Assembly: GCF_002531825.1 (NCBI RefSeq)
Contig: NZ_NWSX01000061.1
Span: 1 to 34,804 of the forward strand
Reading direction: 5' to 3'
Source of the DNA: Rhizobium sp. J15
Lineage (GTDB): Bacteria > Pseudomonadota > Alphaproteobacteria > Rhizobiales > Rhizobiaceae
DNA length: 34,804 bases
The position numbers were made by a program, and so were the translations under genes. The notes under the pieces were generated by a model. It searched no databases, was not told the DNA's origin, and was given only the letters and a program-made list of their open reading frames with translations. This document shows, in pieces, positions 31,589 to 34,804 of the stretch (position 1 is its first letter; each line of letters begins with the position of its first letter).

Positions 31589-33163
31589 ATGAAAATCGGG
31601 GCGCCAAAGGAGATCCATGCCGACGAAAAGCGCGTCGCACTGACACCAGAGAGCGCGTTGCACCTCCAAAAGCTCGGATATGAATGCCTGGTGGAAACGG
31701 GTGCGGGACTTACCTCGGGTGTTTCGGACGATGCTTATCGCACAGCTGGCGTCGCGATCTTGCCTACGGCCCAGGACCTGTGGCAGGCAGCGGATGTCGT
31801 CGTGAAGGTCAGGCCGCCGCAACAGGAGGAACTGGCACTGCTGACGCAAGGCAAGACCATCCTGTCGTTCGTCCATCCCGCCCAGAACGTCGATCTGCTC
31901 GAAAAGGCCTGCATGCGCCAGATTAATCTGATCGCTATGGACATGGTGCCGCGCATCTCAAGGGCGCAGAAGATGGACGCTCTGTCGTCCATGGCAAATA
32001 TCGCAGGTTATCGCGCGGTAATCGAGGCCGGCAATAGCTTCGGGCGTTTCTTCACTGGACAAGTGACCGCAGCGGGCAAAGTTGCACCGGCCAAGGTCTT
32101 GGTCATCGGTGCAGGCGTTGCCGGACTTGCGGCAATCGGGACGTCGACGGCGCTCGGCGCGATTACCTACGCCTTCGACGTTCGTCCCGAGGTCGCCGAG
32201 CAGATTGAAAGCATGGGCGCTCAGTTCGTCTTTCTCGATTTCGCCAACGAGCAGCAGGACGGTGCGGCAAGCGGTGGCTATGCGACGCCGTCCTCGCCGG
32301 AATTCCTCAACGCCCAGCTGAGCAAGTTCCGCGAGCTCGCGCCGCAGATCGACATCGTCATATCAACCGCTCTGATACCAGGGCGCGATGCTCCCAGACT
32401 CTGGCTTGCTGATATGGTCGCGACGATGAAGCCCGGCTCCGTGATCGTCGACCTTGCCGCTGAGCGCGGTGGAAATTGCGAATTTACCATCGCCGACCAG
32501 AAGTTGGTGACTGCGAACGGTGTCACGATTATCGGCTACACGGATTTTCCAAGCCGGATGGCGGAGCAGGCCTCGACGCTTTATTCCAATAACATCCGCC
32601 ATCTGATGACGGATCTGACCCCGAATAGGGATGGCCGACTTGTCCACAATATGGAGGACGACGTCATCCGCGGCGCCACAGTCACTCATGAGGGTAGAAT
32701 TACGTATCCGCCGCCGCCACCAAGAGTTCAGGCCATCGCCGCCCAGAAGCCAAGGGAAAGGTCAAGGGAGCTCAGTCCCGAGGAAAAGCGCTCGCAGGAG
32801 CTGATTGCCTTCCGAAAGCAGACCAAGGCCCAGGCACTGCTGCTGGCCGGCGGCACGATGCTTCTCCTGCTGGTCGGCGCAATGGCACCAGCCAGCTTCA
32901 TGGGGCACTTCACCGTTTTTGTCCTCGCCTGTTTCATCGGGTTCCAGGTTATCTGGAACGTCAGCCATTCACTCCACACGCCGTTGATGGCGGTGACAAA
33001 TGCCGTATCGGGAATCGTGATCGTCGGCGCGCTTTTGCAGATCGGGTCCAGCAACGGCATCGTCATCGGTCTCGCTGCTATCTCGATCCTGGTCGCCACA
33101 ATCAACATCGTCGGCGGCTTTCTCGTGACGCAGCGCATGCTCTCGATGTTCCGGAAGTCCTGA
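31589..33163 (+). CDS. pntA: Proton-translocating NAD(P) transhydrogenase, alpha subunit (copy 2)
   Basis: A 524-residue protein colinear with copy 1 and sharing most residues: MKIGAPKEIHADEKRVALTP at the N-terminus, NAD site VLVIGAGVAGLAAIG, the PPPPPRVQ linker and the C-terminal membrane helices (LLLLVGAMAPASFMG). It is one residue longer because FANEQQDG replaces FDEQQDG. ATG at 31589 with GAGGAAAG upstream. Synonymous sites differ widely from copy 1, so this is not a recent tandem copy. It ends the inositol-type gene group, 117 bases after the MocA-like gene. Its partner pntB is frameshifted. Confidence 0.95.
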   Translation: MKIGAPKEIHADEKRVALTPESALHLQKLGYECLVETGAGLTSGVSDDAYRTAGVAILPTAQDLWQAADVVVKVRPPQQEELALLTQGKTILSFVHPAQNVDLLEKACMRQINLIAMDMVPRISRAQKMDALSSMANIAGYRAVIEAGNSFGRFFTGQVTAAGKVAPAKVLVIGAGVAGLAAIGTSTALGAITYAFDVRPEVAEQIESMGAQFVFLDFANEQQDGAASGGYATPSSPEFLNAQLSKFRELAPQIDIVISTALIPGRDAPRLWLADMVATMKPGSVIVDLAAERGGNCEFTIADQKLVTANGVTIIGYTDFPSRMAEQASTLYSNNIRHLMTDLTPNRDGRLVHNMEDDVIRGATVTHEGRITYPPPPPRVQAIAAQKPRERSRELSPEEKRSQELIAFRKQTKAQALLLAGGTMLLLLVGAMAPASFMGHFTVFVLACFIGFQVIWNVSHSLHTPLMAVTNAVSGIVIVGALLQIGSSNGIVIGLAAISILVATINIVGGFLVTQRMLSMFRKS

Positions 33164-33181
33164 TTAGTTGGGGTTACACAT

Positions 33182-34616
33182 ATGACTATCGGTGTCATTT
33201 CCGCCGCCTATGTCTCGGCGGCGGTGCTCTTCATTTTATCTCTTGGGGGCCTGTCCGGCCAGGAAAGCGCTAAGCGCGCCGTCCGCTACGGCTTCGTTGG
33301 CATGGCGATTGCGGTTGTTGCCACCATTCTCGGACCGGCCTTCGGCAACTTGTCAATCACGTTGGCGATGATCACAGCCGGCGCCGGAGCGGGTTGGCTG
33401 GTCGCGAAGAAGGTTCAAATGACAGAAATGCCGCAGCTTGTCGCGGCTCTGCATTCCTTTGTCGGCCTGGCAGCCGTGCTGATCGGCTTCAATACCCATT
33501 TCGAGACAGCAACTATTGCTGGACTAGACCAAGCCGGCAGGGCGCAGCTTTCAGGATTTGCGGCGATTCTCGCAGGCAAGACACCATTGGAAATGGCGAT
33601 AATGAAAGTCGAGGTTTCCCTCGGTGTCTTCATCGGAGCGGTCACCTTTACCGGTTCTGCAATCGCTTTCGGCAAGCTGGCAGGAAAGCTCGACGGCAAG
33701 GCGCAAAAGCTGCCCCGGCGGCCATGCCCTGAATGCCGCTGCAGCAATCCTTTCGTCCGTTTTAATGGTGGTCTATGTGCAAGGCGCCGATATTTGGGTG
33801 CTGGCCGCAATGACGCTTCTCGCCTTCTTCATTGGCTTTCACCTGATCCTGGGTATTGGTGGCGCGGACATGCCCGTCGTCGTCTCCATGCTGAACAGCT
33901 ATTCGGGCTGGGCTGCGGCAGCGATCGGCTTTACGCTCGGAAACGATCTTCTAATCGTCACCGGTGCATTGGTCGGCTCTTCGGGCGCAATTCTGTCCTA
34001 CATCATGTGTACGGCGATGAACCGTTCCTTCGTCTCGGTTATTCTCGGCGGCTTCGGCGCAACGGCCGGGTTTGCCGTTGCGATCGAAGGCGAGCAAATC
34101 GCCATCGATGCCGATGGTGTCGCCGCAGCACTCAACGATGCCGACAGCGTTGTCATCGTTCCGGGATATGGCATGGCTGTCGCGCAGGCCCAACAGGGGG
34201 TTGCGGAATTGACACGCAAACTGCGCGCGGCAGGAAAAAACGTAAGGTTTGCAATTCATCCCGTCGCCGGCCGCCTCCCGGGTCACATGAACGTGTTGCT
34301 TGCCGAAGCCAAGGTTCCCTATGATATCGTCCTGGAAATGGATGAGATCAACGACGACTTCTCCCAGACCGACGTCGCCATCGTCATCGGTTCAAACGAT
34401 ATCGTCAATCCAGCTGCTCAGGACGATCCAACGTCGCCGATCGCTGGCATGCCTGTGTTGGAAGTCTGGAAGGCGAAACAGGTCTTCGTCTCGAAGCGCG
34501 GGCGAGGCGCCGGCTACTCTGGCATAGAAAACCCGCTCTTCTATCGCGAAAACACGCGGATGCTGTACGGCGACGCAAGAGAGAGCATGGCGCAGTTGCT
34601 GCCGCAGATTGCCTGA
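33182..34616 (+). pseudogene. pntB: NAD(P) transhydrogenase beta subunit (copy 2), frameshifted
   Basis: The first frame (33182 to about 33715) encodes the N-terminal membrane helices like copy 1, up to KLDGKAQKLP. After CCCC at 33713-33716 the expected GGHALNAAAAILSSVLMVVY continues in another frame to 34616, including the complete NADP domain with VPGYGMAVAQAQ and HPVAGRLPGHMNVLL. Removing one C would give 477 residues, exactly the length of copy 1. As written, the subunit would be truncated at about one third with a foreign tail. No other defect is visible. Confidence 0.88.
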
Positions 34617-34776
34617 CCAACTGGAACGCTGTGTAAAAGCGCAACCTTCATCTAGGCATTTTGCTTCAAAGATACCGTTGCTGGGGGCTGGCGCCATCAT
34701 ATGGCAGCGAAGCACGCCAAAGGTGAAAGATGGCGTCGCAGTCTTGATTTGCCGACAGTTGCTGCCGCATTTCCAA

Positions 34777-34804
34777 TGTAATCGTTGACATTGAGTTTTT
34801 CTCG
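34777..34804 (+). promoter_or_regulatory. LacI-type operator and -35 box at the window edge
   Basis: TGTAATCGTTGACAT (34777-34791) is identical over 15 bases to the site at 28201-28215, again with TTGACA embedded (34785-34790). The -10 would fall just beyond the window, so a further gene of the same regulon probably starts to the right. Confidence 0.55.

Overview
The window looks like an accessory replicon (plasmid or genomic-island DNA) of an alphaproteobacterium of the Rhizobium/Agrobacterium/Sinorhizobium type. This is inferred from moderately high GC coding DNA, inositol/rhizopine-type genes (MocB/IbpA-like binding proteins, IolG/IdhA and MocA-like dehydrogenases), divergent catabolic operons, a tyrosine recombinase with a vapBC pair, and several decayed gene fragments. 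No tRNA, rRNA or CRISPR array was seen.

Layout. (1) 59-1912, minus: vapB, vapC and a tyrosine recombinase packed as one unit, followed by a patch (2.2-3.2 kb) of small unrecognised frames. (2) 3243-5873, minus: a class I cytochrome P450 system (P450, 2Fe-2S ferredoxin, ferredoxin reductase, the last frameshifted), divergent from a LysR regulator. (3) 6993-10843: a GntR/FCD regulator divergent from an operon of extradiol-type dioxygenase, alpha/beta hydrolase and an Ldh-family dehydrogenase. (4) 11240-14264: an intact proton-translocating transhydrogenase pair pntAB, flanked by gene relics (SRPBCC-like, FrmA-like, chemoreceptor tail). (5) 14724-23935: a FAH-family gene divergent from a long operon of MDR alcohol dehydrogenase, cupin, a complete branched-chain-type ABC importer and an MhpA-like FAD monooxygenase whose tail runs into an ISNCY-type transposase relic. 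(6) 24360-34616: a binding protein plus chemoreceptor pair (minus), a pair of overlapping tiny genes (minus), then a second binding protein, a frameshifted inositol dehydrogenase, a MocA-like oxidoreductase and a second pntAB whose pntB is frameshifted.

How the parts work together (inference). Blocks 3 and 5 look like one regulon: the palindrome ATTTTCGAAAAT and close variants sit before the dioxygenase operon, the FAH gene and the dehydrogenase/transporter/monooxygenase operon, and the only GntR regulator of the window is divergent from one of them. The enzymes fit uptake and meta-cleavage-style breakdown of an aromatic or related ring compound whose identity the sequence does not reveal. 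Block 6 carries a second regulon marked by LacI-type operators (TGTAAWCGTTRACAT); they overlap the -35 and -10 of a promoter, lie inside a signal-peptide coding region, and recur exactly at the right edge of the window. Its regulator gene is not in the window. The two pntAB copies would supply NADPH to such oxidative or reductive pathways.

Three enzyme genes carry single frameshifts (ferredoxin reductase, inositol dehydrogenase, second pntB), so real decay and assembly error both need to be considered.
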